Origin: Closterium sp. Naga37s-1
Taxonomy: Eukaryota; Streptophyta; Zygnematophyceae; Desmidiales; Closteriaceae
Assembly: GCA_947471745.1 (NCBI GenBank)
Contig: CANJKZ010000410.1
Location: 1,032,001 to 1,096,000, forward strand
Length of the DNA: 64,000 nt
Direction of reading: 5' to 3'
Shown here: positions 1 to 10,463 of the stretch, piece after piece
Numbering within the stretch: the stretch's first letter is position 1
How the letters are laid out: every line of letters begins with the position of its first letter
Translations under genes and position numbers: made by a program
The notes under the pieces: generated by a model
Told to the model about the DNA's origin: nothing
What the model saw: only the letters and a program-made list of their open reading frames with translations
Database searches by the model: none

Positions 1-127
1 TTCCCAACGCTCCATCACGCAAGACTACACCACACAACGCTCCACCGCAGCGCACCGTACCGCAACCCCTCCCACCGCACTACACCACTACTTCCGCCGG
101 TAGCACCACCTCAAACACCCTCTCACC

Positions 128-963
128 TCCATGATGCCCCGGTAAGCCTCCGCGGCGGCCTCTCGTTCCCCCACTTCCACCAACCGCACGTGCTGCTCTA
201 TCCACAGCTCTACCAACACGTCTTTCGCCAGTCCCGTCAGCACCCCGCGAAGCTTCCCGTAGTCGAACTCCGCCGCGCCTTCCGCGCCGTCCCCCGCCAT
301 TGCGCCTGCATCCGCGCCAGCCGCCCTGCCCCGCGGCGCTGCCCCCGCGCCGCCTTGCGCCAGCAGCGGCTGCTCCTCCTCTTCTTCCTTCTTCTGCTTC
401 TTCTCCTTCGCCGCTGCTCCGCGCATGCCGGCGCTTCCCCCGACCGGGGCGGACATCTGCAGGGGGATGCCGCGCGGTTTCCCCCCGACGGAGTGTCGGC
501 GGAACGCCCCCGCGGAGGGGCAACGCGGCGTGTCCGTCCGCCCGTGCCATTGGCGGAGCGTTTCCGCGAAGTAATGCACCTCGGCGGCGGAGAGCTCACC
601 CTCCTCCGCAGCAGCACCGGCCGGCGGCGCGTCGCGGACGCCGCCGTGATCCTCCTCGGGTACCGGCGGCGGCGCGGAAATTGAGGAACCGGCGGAAGGA
701 AGAGCGGCGGAACTTCCGCCTGTGCCTTCTCCGGCGGAAGAAAATTGAGTCGCTGAATCGTGCGCTAGCCCCGCGGGCTGACTACCTTCTGCGGGTATGG
801 TTTCCCCCACCGCGGAAGGTCCGGGATGCACCCTTTCCCCTTCGGCGCTTGCGGAAAGGCTCGTAGTATCCGCAGCGACGCCCGCGGTGGCGTTTCCGCT
901 GCTTGGATTTGGTGTCGGTGCTCCTGGCGGCATTTCTGCCGCACTATCATCTACCATTTTCAC
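128..963 (-). CDS. Candidate first exon of an unrecognised gene
   Basis: An open frame begins with ATG at 963 and runs without a stop to a good splice-donor match (GAG then GTGAGA) at 127-122, so the exon probably ends at 128. The first ~150 residues are Ala/Ser/Pro/Gly-rich and look disordered. A lysine/glutamate stretch (KEKKQKKEEEEE) follows at about residue 187. The last ~50 residues look folded and mostly helical (for example DYGKLRGVLTGLAKDVLVEL, then ELWIEQHVRLVEVGEREAAA). I do not recognise the family. Several overlapping frames are also open because of the GC content, so coding status is inferred from the folded-looking C-terminal part and the donor site. Downstream exons would lie left of the window. 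Confidence 0.4.
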
Positions 964-1336
964 TGCCGCAAGTGGCGCTCAGGTGCTCCGAGTAGGAGGC
1001 TACCAGAGGAGGGCGCTTGACTTTTGAAGTGCTTGCAGAGCATGTCAGTGCGTAAGCAATATACACAGTGGCAAGCTCGTAGACTGTTGAACTAGTAGAA
1101 ACGGATAGTTTGAGAGTGCTCTTTTCTTCCCGCCACTGGAGTCCTCCCGTTGTTCGAATCTCAGGTCCTGTTCGAGGCTCGGAAATGCGGAGGCTTACGA
1201 ATCCCTCGTTTACCCATATTTCAGCTAGGGCGTATTCCTACAGCCTCCTATCAAGGCCGCCTCCTATCAAGATTGTACTTTTGCCTGGGAAAAGTGGCAA
1301 GAGGTTTTGGGTTTAGGGGATTTTTCAGTGTGAACT

Positions 1337-2090
1337 TGATAGGAGGTCAGATTGATAGGAGGATAGAAATACGCCCTAAGCTGACGAATGGACGCTCGGA
1401 GAGGCTGAAATCGGTTTGGTAACCACGTTAAAAAGGCTCGGAAGACCTTCGTGGAGGTTCGTGATCTGTGTGACACCACTCTGAACGCAAGTGCCAGATA
1501 CGGGCTCATGCTGGCGGCTGTTGCGGACATCACGGGCACGTGGTAGTAACCCCCTGAAAATCAAACCTAGGGATTGGGCGCACTTTTGGTTTCAAATGTT
1601 CGAACTGCGTTGTCACTCCAGAGAGTGAAGATTCAGGGAGTGTTACTGAAGATTCAGGGAGTGTTACAATAACAGACTCCTAATAGGGAAATACAATTGC
1701 CCTATTGATAGGAGGTCAGGTTGATAGGAGGGTAGGAATACGCCCTTAGCTGACGAATGGACGCTCGGAGAACCTGAAATCGGTTTGGTAACCACGTTAA
1801 AAAGGCTCGGAAGACCTTCGTGGAGGTTCGTGATCTGTGTGACACCACTCTGAACGCAAGTGCCAGATACGGGCTCATGCTGGCGGCTGTTGCGGACATC
1901 ACGAGCACGTGGTGGTGACCCCCTGAAAATCAAACCTGGGGATTGGGCGCGCTTTTGGTTTCAAACGTTCGAACTGTTTGTAACAGGGGTTCCGCGTTGT
2001 CACTCCAGAGAGTGAAGATTCAGGGAGTGTTACTGAAGATTCAGGGAGAATTACAATAACAGACATCTAATAGGGAAATACAATTGCTTA
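1337..2090. repeat. 369-bp tandem direct duplication with a short conserved ORF
   Basis: Two direct copies lie at about 1337-1705 and 1706-2090, starting at GATAGGAGGTCAG and ending near AATAGGGAAATACAATTGC. The second copy has an 18-bp insertion near 1977 and scattered substitutions. In both copies the plus strand keeps the same ~43-codon open stretch, beginning NRFGNHVKKARKTFVEVRDL and ending in ADITGTW or ADITSTWW plus a stop (about 1410-1545 and 1778-1918). This could be a duplicated terminal exon of an unknown gene, because an acceptor-like AAAAAG precedes GCTCGG. The function is not recognised. Confidence 0.7.
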
Positions 2091-3162
2091 TTGTACTCGC
2101 ACTCGCAATTGAACCGTCGGACCACCCCGTTGGCGTGGTCACAGCATACGGGACGTTTCGGCTTGAGATCGGCATAGTTTCTGCGTCTTTGTCAAAATAT
2201 GTCGTATTTTTAACCATATATCCATATATATTCTTGTATGTATTTTTTTTGGATTGCTTAGAGCACACTATTTCTCACAACACAATACAATACATCATGA
2301 AAATACATTAAGAACCAGCCCACCAAATTTAAGCCAGGACCGATCTACAAACTAACCGTTACAATCATGAAATACCGTCCAAGAACTAGCCGTGCTACAA
2401 TACATACCACCCTTTGCGCTAAAAACATGCCCAAGTAACCGATGCGGCTCATATCGGACATAGCTCACCCCAACCTTCAAACATTTCCATTCACGGAACC
2501 CATCAATCAATACATTTCACCAGGTAGCGTCGGGACTCGCCTGGTAGCGGCCTCGGTAGCGCTACCAGGGTCCGAGCTCCCTGCACGCCGGACCCCGCGT
2601 GCTGCACTCGACCGCCCGGAACCGAGCTCGCCAGCCTGTCCTGGGCGGGAAGAAGGCTGACGCAGCTCCGAGTCTCCGAGCTGGCTCGGGGACCGCCTGA
2701 CGCAGCATGGGCCAGGGACCACCGGGCCAGCCACACCATTCCCCCTGTGGAACGCGCGGTGCACCCCAAGGAATAACCCGCGGGGGAACGGAAATTAAAG
2801 CCCAAGCTGAATTACAAAAAAAAGGAAGGCAAACTGTGCACAGTTTGCCTACCGAACCCAGAGTTGACCTCCCGAGCCAGGCTGGTTACCAGAAAACATT
2901 GCGCCAAGAAACACAGAGTCATAGAGCAGAGCAGGTTTGGTTGGCGAGAGTCCCAACCACACCCTCCTGAAGGAACAAGGGCTCAAAATGTGCACAGTTT
3001 GCCCTCTTCGGTAATTCAGGTCGTGTGATTTCCATAGTACGCGAAGCGATTAGAGTATGCGAAGAGAGAATAAAACGCCACTACAGCATAGGCCATGAGC
3101 ATTTTCACTTTTATTCCTAGCTCTTTCCCAAACATCGCATTTGGACCTATCGCCTTCCGCGT
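2091..3162. other. Non-coding stretch with palindrome and dispersed homology
   Basis: I see no convincing gene here. The part at 2290-2515 is similar to 56880-57150 (shared phrases include CTACAAACTAACC, GTGCTACAATACAT, AGTAACCGATGCGG and CACCCCAACCTTC). A 24-bp perfect palindrome centred on TGTGCACA lies at 2827-2850, with a half copy at 2987-3003. The block at 2519-2760 is GC-rich with repeated GGTAGCG words. Confidence 0.55.
2827..2850. repeat. 24-bp perfect palindrome (core CAAACTGTGCACAGTTTG)
   Basis: The sequence is self-complementary over 24 bp. A 20-bp version of the same palindrome occurs at 20355-20374, and a half copy (TGTGCACAGTTTGCC) at about 2990-3003. The stretches around the 2.8-kb and 20.4-kb copies share words such as CCTCCCGAGCC and TAATTCAGGTC, so they may be relics of one dispersed element. 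Confidence 0.8.
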
Positions 3163-3770
3163 CCCCCACGCTTCTCCCCACCGTCTCTCACACACCTCCC
3201 CACGCACACGCCCACTCTTCCCACCGTCGCCCAAGCTTTCCCCCACCGTCGCTCACGCTTCCCCTTATCGCCGCTCACGCTTCCTCCGGCCTTCCCCCAC
3301 ACCGTCGCTCACGCCTTTCCCCACCTTCCCTCACGTTTCCCCTCTCATCGCCCACGATTCCTCCCACCGTCGCCCACGCTTCGGAGCACCGTCACCCACG
3401 CTTTCCCCACCGTCGCCCACGCTTCCCCCCACCGTCGCCCACGCTTCCCCCCACCGTCGCCCACGCTTCCCCCCACCGTCGCCCACGCTTCCCTCCACCG
3501 TCGCCCATGCTTCCCCCCACCGTCGCCCCCGCTTCCCCCCACCGTCGCCCACGCTTTCCCCCACCGTCGCACACGCTTCCCCCCACCGTCGCCCACGCTT
3601 CCCCCCACCGTCGCCCACGCTTCCCCCCACCGTCGCCCACGCTTCCCCCCACCGTCGCCCACGCTTCTCCCCACCGTCGCCCACGCTTCCCCCCACCGTC
3701 GCCCACGCTTCTCCCCACCGTCGCCCACCGCCACCGTCGCCCACCGCCACTGTCGCCCACGCTTGCCCTC
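3163..3770. repeat. 22-bp C-rich minisatellite
   Basis: This is a tandem array whose unit is ACCGTCGCCCACGC followed by TTCCCCCC. It is degenerate at first and regular from about 3400 to 3740. Because 22 is not a multiple of 3, the array is open in all frames and gives long artefactual ORFs that repeat every 66 bp; these are not genes. The reverse complement (GGGAAGCG-TGGGCGACGG) resembles the 22-bp unit of the array at 19181-20035. Confidence 0.9.
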
Positions 3771-4022
3771 CCATCGTCCTCGCTTAGCCTTCCCGCCGAC
3801 CTCCCTTCTCTCCTCCTCTCTCCACGTCATCATCACTCCCCTCCCCATCACGTTCCCCCTCTTCACCATCGCTTCTCTACCCATGCCGCCCACCCTCTCA
3901 TCCCTTCCCATCGCGTGGGGTGTGGGAGGGTGCGTGGTCAGCAGCACCCTTCCGTCGCATACACGCTCATTCATTACCCCTTCCCTCATCTCCCCATTCC
4001 TCATCCCCCCTTCCCTCATCTC

Positions 4023-4821
4023 TGTTATAGTCACAATAGGCTTGAATGTGCCTAAAACGAAAGATAGAGAGCACAGACGGATTTCTGCACAGCGGCTTCA
4101 AACGTTGATAGCGTTCTGCTCACAGCTGCAAATGACTTGATTCAAATTGGATCTGGAGCGTCTTCACGTCGTCTACAATTAGCAATTTAGATTGCACGAT
4201 TTGATAAAGAATTGACGACACAGCGTCGGTTTGAACGAACGGTACTATGGCAGCCACTATAGTCTTAGAACACAAGATAGGAAGAGTTACGAGTTGGGAA
4301 TGACTCTCAGCTCCTACAAACCCCAAGAGCCGAGGTACAGTGATGTGGAACAGTGCCACACTGTCCCTAACCACGAAGGGTCTCGAAACTACCCTGCACT
4401 AGGGCCTACACCAAGTGAAATGTTACATTACACAAAGTAATGTAACTATCTTCAATATCTTGAGGTGTACCCTTTTTGGCGAGCTTCGAAATCACTTGAG
4501 GCTTGACACCAAGGCTCGGGCTCTTCATCACAAACTCATCCTTGAGTTCTTGATGGGTCTGCTGCACACACCTGCGACACGCCGAACGTTCGACACAGGA
4601 CAAAATAGAAACCGCGCACGACAAAATAGAAACCGCGTAACTCGCGTCTAGCGATAACTCGCTATTGACTCGACACACACACTCGACATCATGACTCAAC
4701 ATTCACACACAATTATAAGCATGAAATATATATTATCCCATGCCCTCATACCATTCCATACACACACACATTCACGCACACGGACAACAAGCCGAGTGCA
4801 AACCGTAGGGTTGCACCAACA
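4023..4821 (-). repeat. 3' LTR of element A
   Basis: This 799-bp repeat matches 9644-10463 apart from four substitutions and a 21-bp block missing near 4640. It has TG...CA ends on the minus strand. The purine-rich tract CGAGGGGGAGTT adjoins it at 4822-4833 and serves as the polypurine tract. Confidence 0.93.
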
Positions 4822-4862
4822 AACTCCCCCTCGGATTGTTGGCCTTAGGATATGTTGCTCTC

Positions 4863-7800
4863 TCAGTTCAGAGCCATCCCAGCCAGCTTGCAACACTTCC
4901 AATGCTGCTGCTCCACCAGCCTCTTGGTCATCATGTCAGCCGGCTGCCCCGTGGTCTTCACGTAGCGCAACTCAACTTCACCCGCGGTTACCATGCTCCT
5001 CGTCCAATGCCACTTCACCCTCATGTGCTTCGTGAGTCCATGCAACACAGGGTTCTTAGCAAGAGCAATGGCACCCTGGCTGTCACAGTACAGTGGGGTA
5101 GGTCCTTGCTGCTCCTCCCCCAATTCAGCCAACAAACGCCGCTGCCACACAATCTCCCGTACGGCACGGAAGAGTGCCATGTACTCGGACTCCACCGAGC
5201 TCAAAGCTTGGTCAACCTGCTTCTTGCTCTCCCAAGCAGTTGGGCCTCCACCAACACAGCATATGAAGCCTCCCACACTTGTCATGTCCTCTGGTTCTGA
5301 TGCATATGAAGCATCCGAGTAGGCGGTGAGGAACAAACGCCCGGGTTCAACACCATCCGCGCCCTTTTGGCGCCTTTGTGCCGCCGCCGAGTATTGCAGC
5401 CCAACGGTCGGTGTTTGGCCAAGATACTTGGCCACCCTCATTCCAGCTGCTACCTGCTCCTCATTAGGGCATTGCACAACCCTAGCCAGCTGCCCGGTAG
5501 CAAACGCGACGTCCGGTCGGGTGTTTACCGCCGCATACATGAGGCTGCCCACCAACGAGTGAAATCGGCGCCTCTCCTCTTCACCAACGCTCTCCTCCTC
5601 TGGTCCCTTCACACACTTGAACCCAGAGGGAAAGGGTGTAGCCACATGGCCTTCACTCTGCCCAAAGTTGGCAGCCAATGCCTCCAGGTACTTTCGTTGA
5701 TGCACCCGCATGCACCGCTTCTCCACATCTCGTTCGATGTGGAGCCCAAGGTAGAAGCTCACGTCACCAAGGGCCTTGCACTTGAACTTGTCTTGAAGCT
5801 TCAGCATCACCTCCTTCACAAGGTCAGAAGAGGGTGAGAAAATGAGGATGTCATCCACATAAACCACCATGAAACTCCTCTGCTCCCCCTCGCCAAGCAT
5901 GAACAAGGAGTGATCGGCCGTTGAGGGAGTGAAGCCGATCCCCTCCAACACTTCGCGCAGCTTCATGTACCATTGCCTAGGGGCCTGCTTCAGCCCTTCT
6001 TCAGCTTCCACACTCTGCCACTACCATCATCAAACCCCTCTGGCTGCGCCATAAAAATCTCCTCCTCAAGGATGCCGTTAAGGAATGCCGTTACGATGTC
6101 CATTTGCTTTACTACCATCCTTTGATGGCGGCTCCCGCGAATAGGGTTCGCAGCGTCGTCGGCTTCACCACAGGGGCAAACAGCTCCTTGAAGTCCACCT
6201 TCTCCTTCTGCTGGTACCCCTTGGCTACAAGCCTAGACTTGTAGCGCTCGATCTTGCCGTCGGCATCCGACTTGATTTTGAAGAGCCACTTGGACGTTAT
6301 CGCCGTACGCCCCTCCGGTAGCTCCACCAATTCAAACGTGTCATTCTCCTCGATGCTCTTCAGCTCACTCTCCATGGCCTTCTTCCACTCCTCAGCATCA
6401 CTACTCTCCAAAGCCTCCTTGAGAGTTGCTGGTTCTCCCGGCATCTCCACCGGAGAGAAGAACGCGAAGGCACACTCCTCGTAGTCACTCTCCTCGTCGT
6501 CTCCGACCATCATTGCCGCTCCGGCCAGGGCTGTCTTGCCCTGCTTTCCCGGCGCATCATAGGTCAGCCTATTAGGGGGTTGAACTCTCCTCTTCCCCCT
6601 TCCTTCCTCCTCGGCTGCAGGGACTTGAAGGCCTTGGCGTTGCTGCGGTGTGGCTCGAATCCGTGGAGCACTCGTAGTACGGGAAGGGAGTGACGGTGCA
6701 CGCTCGCTCACTTGCTGCACCTCCTCCTCTTCTTCCTCTGCATCATTGGCCTCCTCTCCCCCATTCATAAGGGAGGATTGCCTTGTGGTTGTGCTGCCAC
6801 TGCTCAGCTCCAAAGGCAGCTCCACATGCTCCAAACCGGAACTCTTCACCTCCCCAAACCGCACGCCTATCTTCGCCTCATTCTCCGTCTTCCAATCCTT
6901 GTACATGAAGTTCTCCATGAACTTGCAGTCCCTGCTCACCAAGAACTTCTTGGTGAATGGGTCTCAAAGAAGCCATCCCTTGCTGTTTTGAGCCATGCCC
7001 AAGTGCACGGCCCACACCGCCTTGGCACCAAGCTTGTTGTGCCGAAGATGCTTAGGCACGAGCGCCATGCACATGCACCCGAACACCCGAAGCATATCCA
7101 CCTTTGGCTTCCTTCCTAGCCACTCCACATAGGGCACCCATTTGTCTGCTCCCACATGAGTCAAGGCTCTGTTCTTGGCCACACACGCGCTCCGCACCGC
7201 ATCAGGCCAGAAATAGTCGGGTAGCCCGGCTTCAATGAGCAACCCGCGTGCCGCCTCCGTGATTGTGCGGTTCGCTCGCTCGGCGATGCCGTTCATTGCA
7301 GGGGAGTATGGCATGGTGAGGGAGTGCCGAATACCATTCTTCTTCAGCCACAACCCAAACTCCTTGCTCAGGAACTCTCCCCCTCGATCGGTGCGGATTG
7401 ACTTGACTAGACGGTCTTGTTGCCGCTCCACCATCGGGAACCAATCCGTCTTCAACGTTTCAGCCACGTCGCTCTTCTTGGCCAGCACGTACACCCAAGT
7501 CATGCGGGTGTAGACGTCGACAATGGTGAGAAAATACTCAGCTCCAGCAGCTCCAAGCTTCAGGGGGCCCACCACGTCCATCACCACCTCATCAAGCGGT
7601 GCCTTTGCCGTTGCCTCCGAACTAGGGAACGGAAACCGGGTGAACTTGGCTTGAATGCACGTCGGGCAGCCAAGCACCTCATCGGGCTCCCCCTTCACAC
7701 GTATGCCAGCAACCATCTCATTCTTCACTAGCTGCTGCAAGATGGGCAGGGCCACATGCCCCATGCGCCGATGCAAGGTGAGCCAATCACACTCCCCCGT

Positions 7801-9609
7801 AGCCGAAGTTGGATTGGAGAATGCCGCGCTCGCAATAGCGCCCCACATACTCTCTCCGTAGTCCTCCTCCGCTGCTGCCTCTGGGTTCTCCTCACCCTTT
7901 TGCTGCTCCTTGGTTGCTGCACCACTCTCCTTAGGTTCACTGAACTTGCTGGTCCCTCCAGGTTTGCTCTTCTTGAGCTCATTCTCAGCGCGACCGTTCG
8001 CGCCATCGTCGCTACCGACCGCTCCATCCTTGGTGCTGATGCTTGCTGCCACTTGCCTCTCCTTAGGCATAGGGACCACTGGGATCTGCCACATCTCGTT
8101 GTAGACATCCCTGTCCTCATGAAGGTCCCGATCGCCAAGCCTTGCGGTGTAGGTCTTGGCTCCCTTCGAGTTCGTGTCCATGCCGGCCTTTGCCAACCGC
8201 CGCACGGAAATCAGGTTTGCAGCAAGGCTGGGCACCCAAAGCACGTTCTTGAGGCCCACCATCTTCCCATCAGCACCCTTGAACATGGCCTTGCCCATGC
8301 CTTTCACCTCTGCTCGCTGCCCCAAAGCCGATGTGACATGCTTCACCGGTGACGGCTCGAGTTCGGTGAGCAAGTCCGGGCGAGGTGTCATGCTATAGGT
8401 AGCGCCACTATCAATCACCCAATAGTCCAGGGGGTGTAGGGTCACCTTCCCCACAGCTGCTGGCTCCTCAAAGCCTTCATCCTTCTCTGGACCAGCCGGT
8501 ACTTGCGTCGACACGAAGTAGAATAGACCCGGGTATCGATCGTCGCTCGGGTCCTTGTCGTTGTCTCCGCTCTTCATGTTTGCAGCTCCGCCACCGCGAC
8601 CGCCACGGCCTCCACGGCCTCGTCCTCTCCCTCCTCCTGCTCCTCTACCCTCTTGGCCTTGAGCAGGGGTCCAACCATCAGGGAGTTTGTAGCAGTCGCG
8701 CCACATGTGTCCGCTCTTGTGGCAATAGTGACACTCGCCGTCGAATCGGCCGCGACCGCGTCCGTAGCTCTTGTCGTCGCTGCCGTAACCGCCACTCCTG
8801 CGGCCTCCGCCGAAGTTGCTGCCACCAAACCTTCCTCCCCCTCGTCCTCTGCCTCTTCCTCGACCATATCCACGGCCGATGCTCGCTGCCCCAGCGCCAT
8901 CCGCACTCGCCAACTCACGGCGGTGGAAATCCTCTTGAAGGATAGCTCGCTTCACGTCTTCAAGCGAGAGGCGGGGCAAGTCGCGATTAAGGTTGATGAT
9001 GAGCGAGGACCATGACTCTGGGAGTAAGGCCAGCAACTTGGTCTTCTTTTGGAGCTCACTGTAGTTCAAATCAGCTCCCTCAAGCCGCGTCAACAAGTCG
9101 AAGAATTTCTGCACCCCTTCTTCAACCGCTTCGTCTTCTTCAATTCGTAGTGCTGCCATTTGCCGTTCCAACACCACCGCTACCGCCGCTGTTGCAGGAG
9201 CATGTACACCCTTGAGAGCAGCCCATGCCTTTGGTCCTTTCTCTGGTTCACGCTGGAATGGCTTGATGTGACGGATCTGACTGCTCCCCAACGCTTGCCC
9301 AAGTAAGAGATAGCCTTGTGCGCTCTTCCGCACCCACGGGCTCTTCTCCGGGTCGTTCTCGGGGCGCTTCTCCGTTCCTTCCATCACCTCCAGCAGGTCA
9401 TAGTGGTCAAAGATGTTCTCCATCTTGAAGGACCATTCAGCAAAGTTGTCACCGTTGAACTTGTCAAGCCCAAACACCCTAGGCTCATCCCTAGGTGGGC
9501 CAAGACTTGGTTGCATGGGCGCCATGGCTGAATCACGGGGTTGGCCTTGAGCTTGAGCTTCTCCACTGCCACCAGCACCTCTGCCACCCCTTTCCTCAGG
9601 TCCAGACAT
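4863..9609 (-). pseudogene. Damaged gag-pol of element A
   Basis: Gag starts at the ATG at 9609 (MSGPEERGG). A canonical CCHC knuckle (CHYCHKSGHMWRDC) lies near 8700-8740, then the protease DSG (WVIDSGATYS, about 8400), the integrase zinc region (HRRMGH...CPTC) and the DDE core (RTDRGGEF, NGIAERANR). The RT part has VKQMDIVTAFLNG and YVDDILIF (near 5850), followed by RNase H, ending at 4863. There are three lesions: an in-frame TGA at 6964-6966 after KGWLL, a frameshift near 6115 (AIKGW), and a second near 6005 (KLKKG / GLKQAPRQW). The lesions contrast with the near-identical LTRs, so either they arose recently or the copy was mobilised in trans. Confidence 0.9.
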
Positions 9610-9629
9610 TGTCGAAACTGCTCCAAGGG

Positions 9630-9641
9630 GCTCTGATACCA
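9630..9641 (-). promoter_or_regulatory. Primer-binding site of element A
   Basis: The minus strand reads TGGTATCAGAGC two bases inside the 5' LTR. This matches the initiator-methionine tRNA 3' end used by plant copia elements. Confidence 0.9.
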
Positions 9642-9643
9642 CT

Positions 9644-10463
9644 TGTTATAGTCACAATAGGCTTGAATGTGCCTAAAACGAAAGATAGAGAGCACAGACG
9701 GATTTCTGCACAGCGGCTTCAAACGTTGATAGCGTTCTGCTCACAGCTGCAAATGACTTGATTTAAATTGGATCTGGAGCGTCTTCACGTCGTCTACAAT
9801 TAGCAATTTAGATTGCACAATTTGATAAAGAATTGACGACACAGCGTCGGTTTGAACGAACGGTACTATGGCAGCCACTATAGTCTTAGAACACAAGATA
9901 GGAAGAGTTACGAGTTGGGAATGACTCCCAGCTCCTACAAACCCCAAGAGCCGAGGTACAGTGATGTGGAACAGTGCCACACTGTCCCTAACCACGAAGG
10001 GTCTCGAAACTACCCTGCACTAGGGCCTACACCAAGTGAAATGTTACACTACACAAAGTAATGTAACTATCTTCAATATCTTGAGGTGTACCCTTTTTGG
10101 CGAGCTTCGAAATCACTTGAGGCTTGACACCAAGGCTCGGGCTCTTCATCACAAACTCATCCTTGAGTTCTTGATGGGTCTGCTGCACACACCTGCGACA
10201 CGCCGAACGTTCGACACAGGACAAAATAGAAACCGCGCACGACAAAATAGAAACCGCGCGCGAGACACAAACGACCGCGTAACTCGCGTCTAGCGATAAC
10301 TCGCTATTGACTCGACACACACACTCGACATCATGACTCAACATTCACACACAATTATAAGCATGAAATATATATTATCCCATGCCCTCATACCATTCCA
10401 TACACACACACATTCACGCACACGGACAACAAGCCGAGTGCAAACCGTAGGGTTGCACCAACA
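9644..10463 (-). repeat. 5' LTR of element A
   Basis: This 820-bp repeat is the partner of 4023-4821. It carries an extra 21 bp (about 10256-10276, a CGCGAGACACAAACGAC-like insertion). Open frames crossing it, including the tail of element B's pol, are read-through and not native coding. Confidence 0.93.

Larger units (their letters stand above)
4023..10463 (-). mobile_element. Ty1/copia LTR retrotransposon A
   Basis: The element reads on the minus strand: 5' LTR (9644-10463), primer-binding site, gag, protease, integrase, RT, RNase H, polypurine tract, 3' LTR (4023-4821). The LTRs begin TGTTGGTGC and end ATAACA. I count four substitutions plus one 21-bp indel between them, so the insertion is recent. 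No 5-bp target duplication can be matched: the left flank is ATCTC, while the right edge joins element B after AACCG. The 5' LTR directly abuts the 3' end of element B's coding region. Confidence 0.93.

Noticed and set aside
3095-4055. Long ORFs in several frames (230-304 aa, Pro/His/Arg/Ser-rich)
   Set aside because: They are produced by the 22-bp C-rich minisatellite, which is open in every frame; composition and period follow the repeat.
10338-10463. C-terminal extension of element B pol (CWCNPTVC...)
   Set aside because: It is read-through into the LTR of element A, not native pol sequence.
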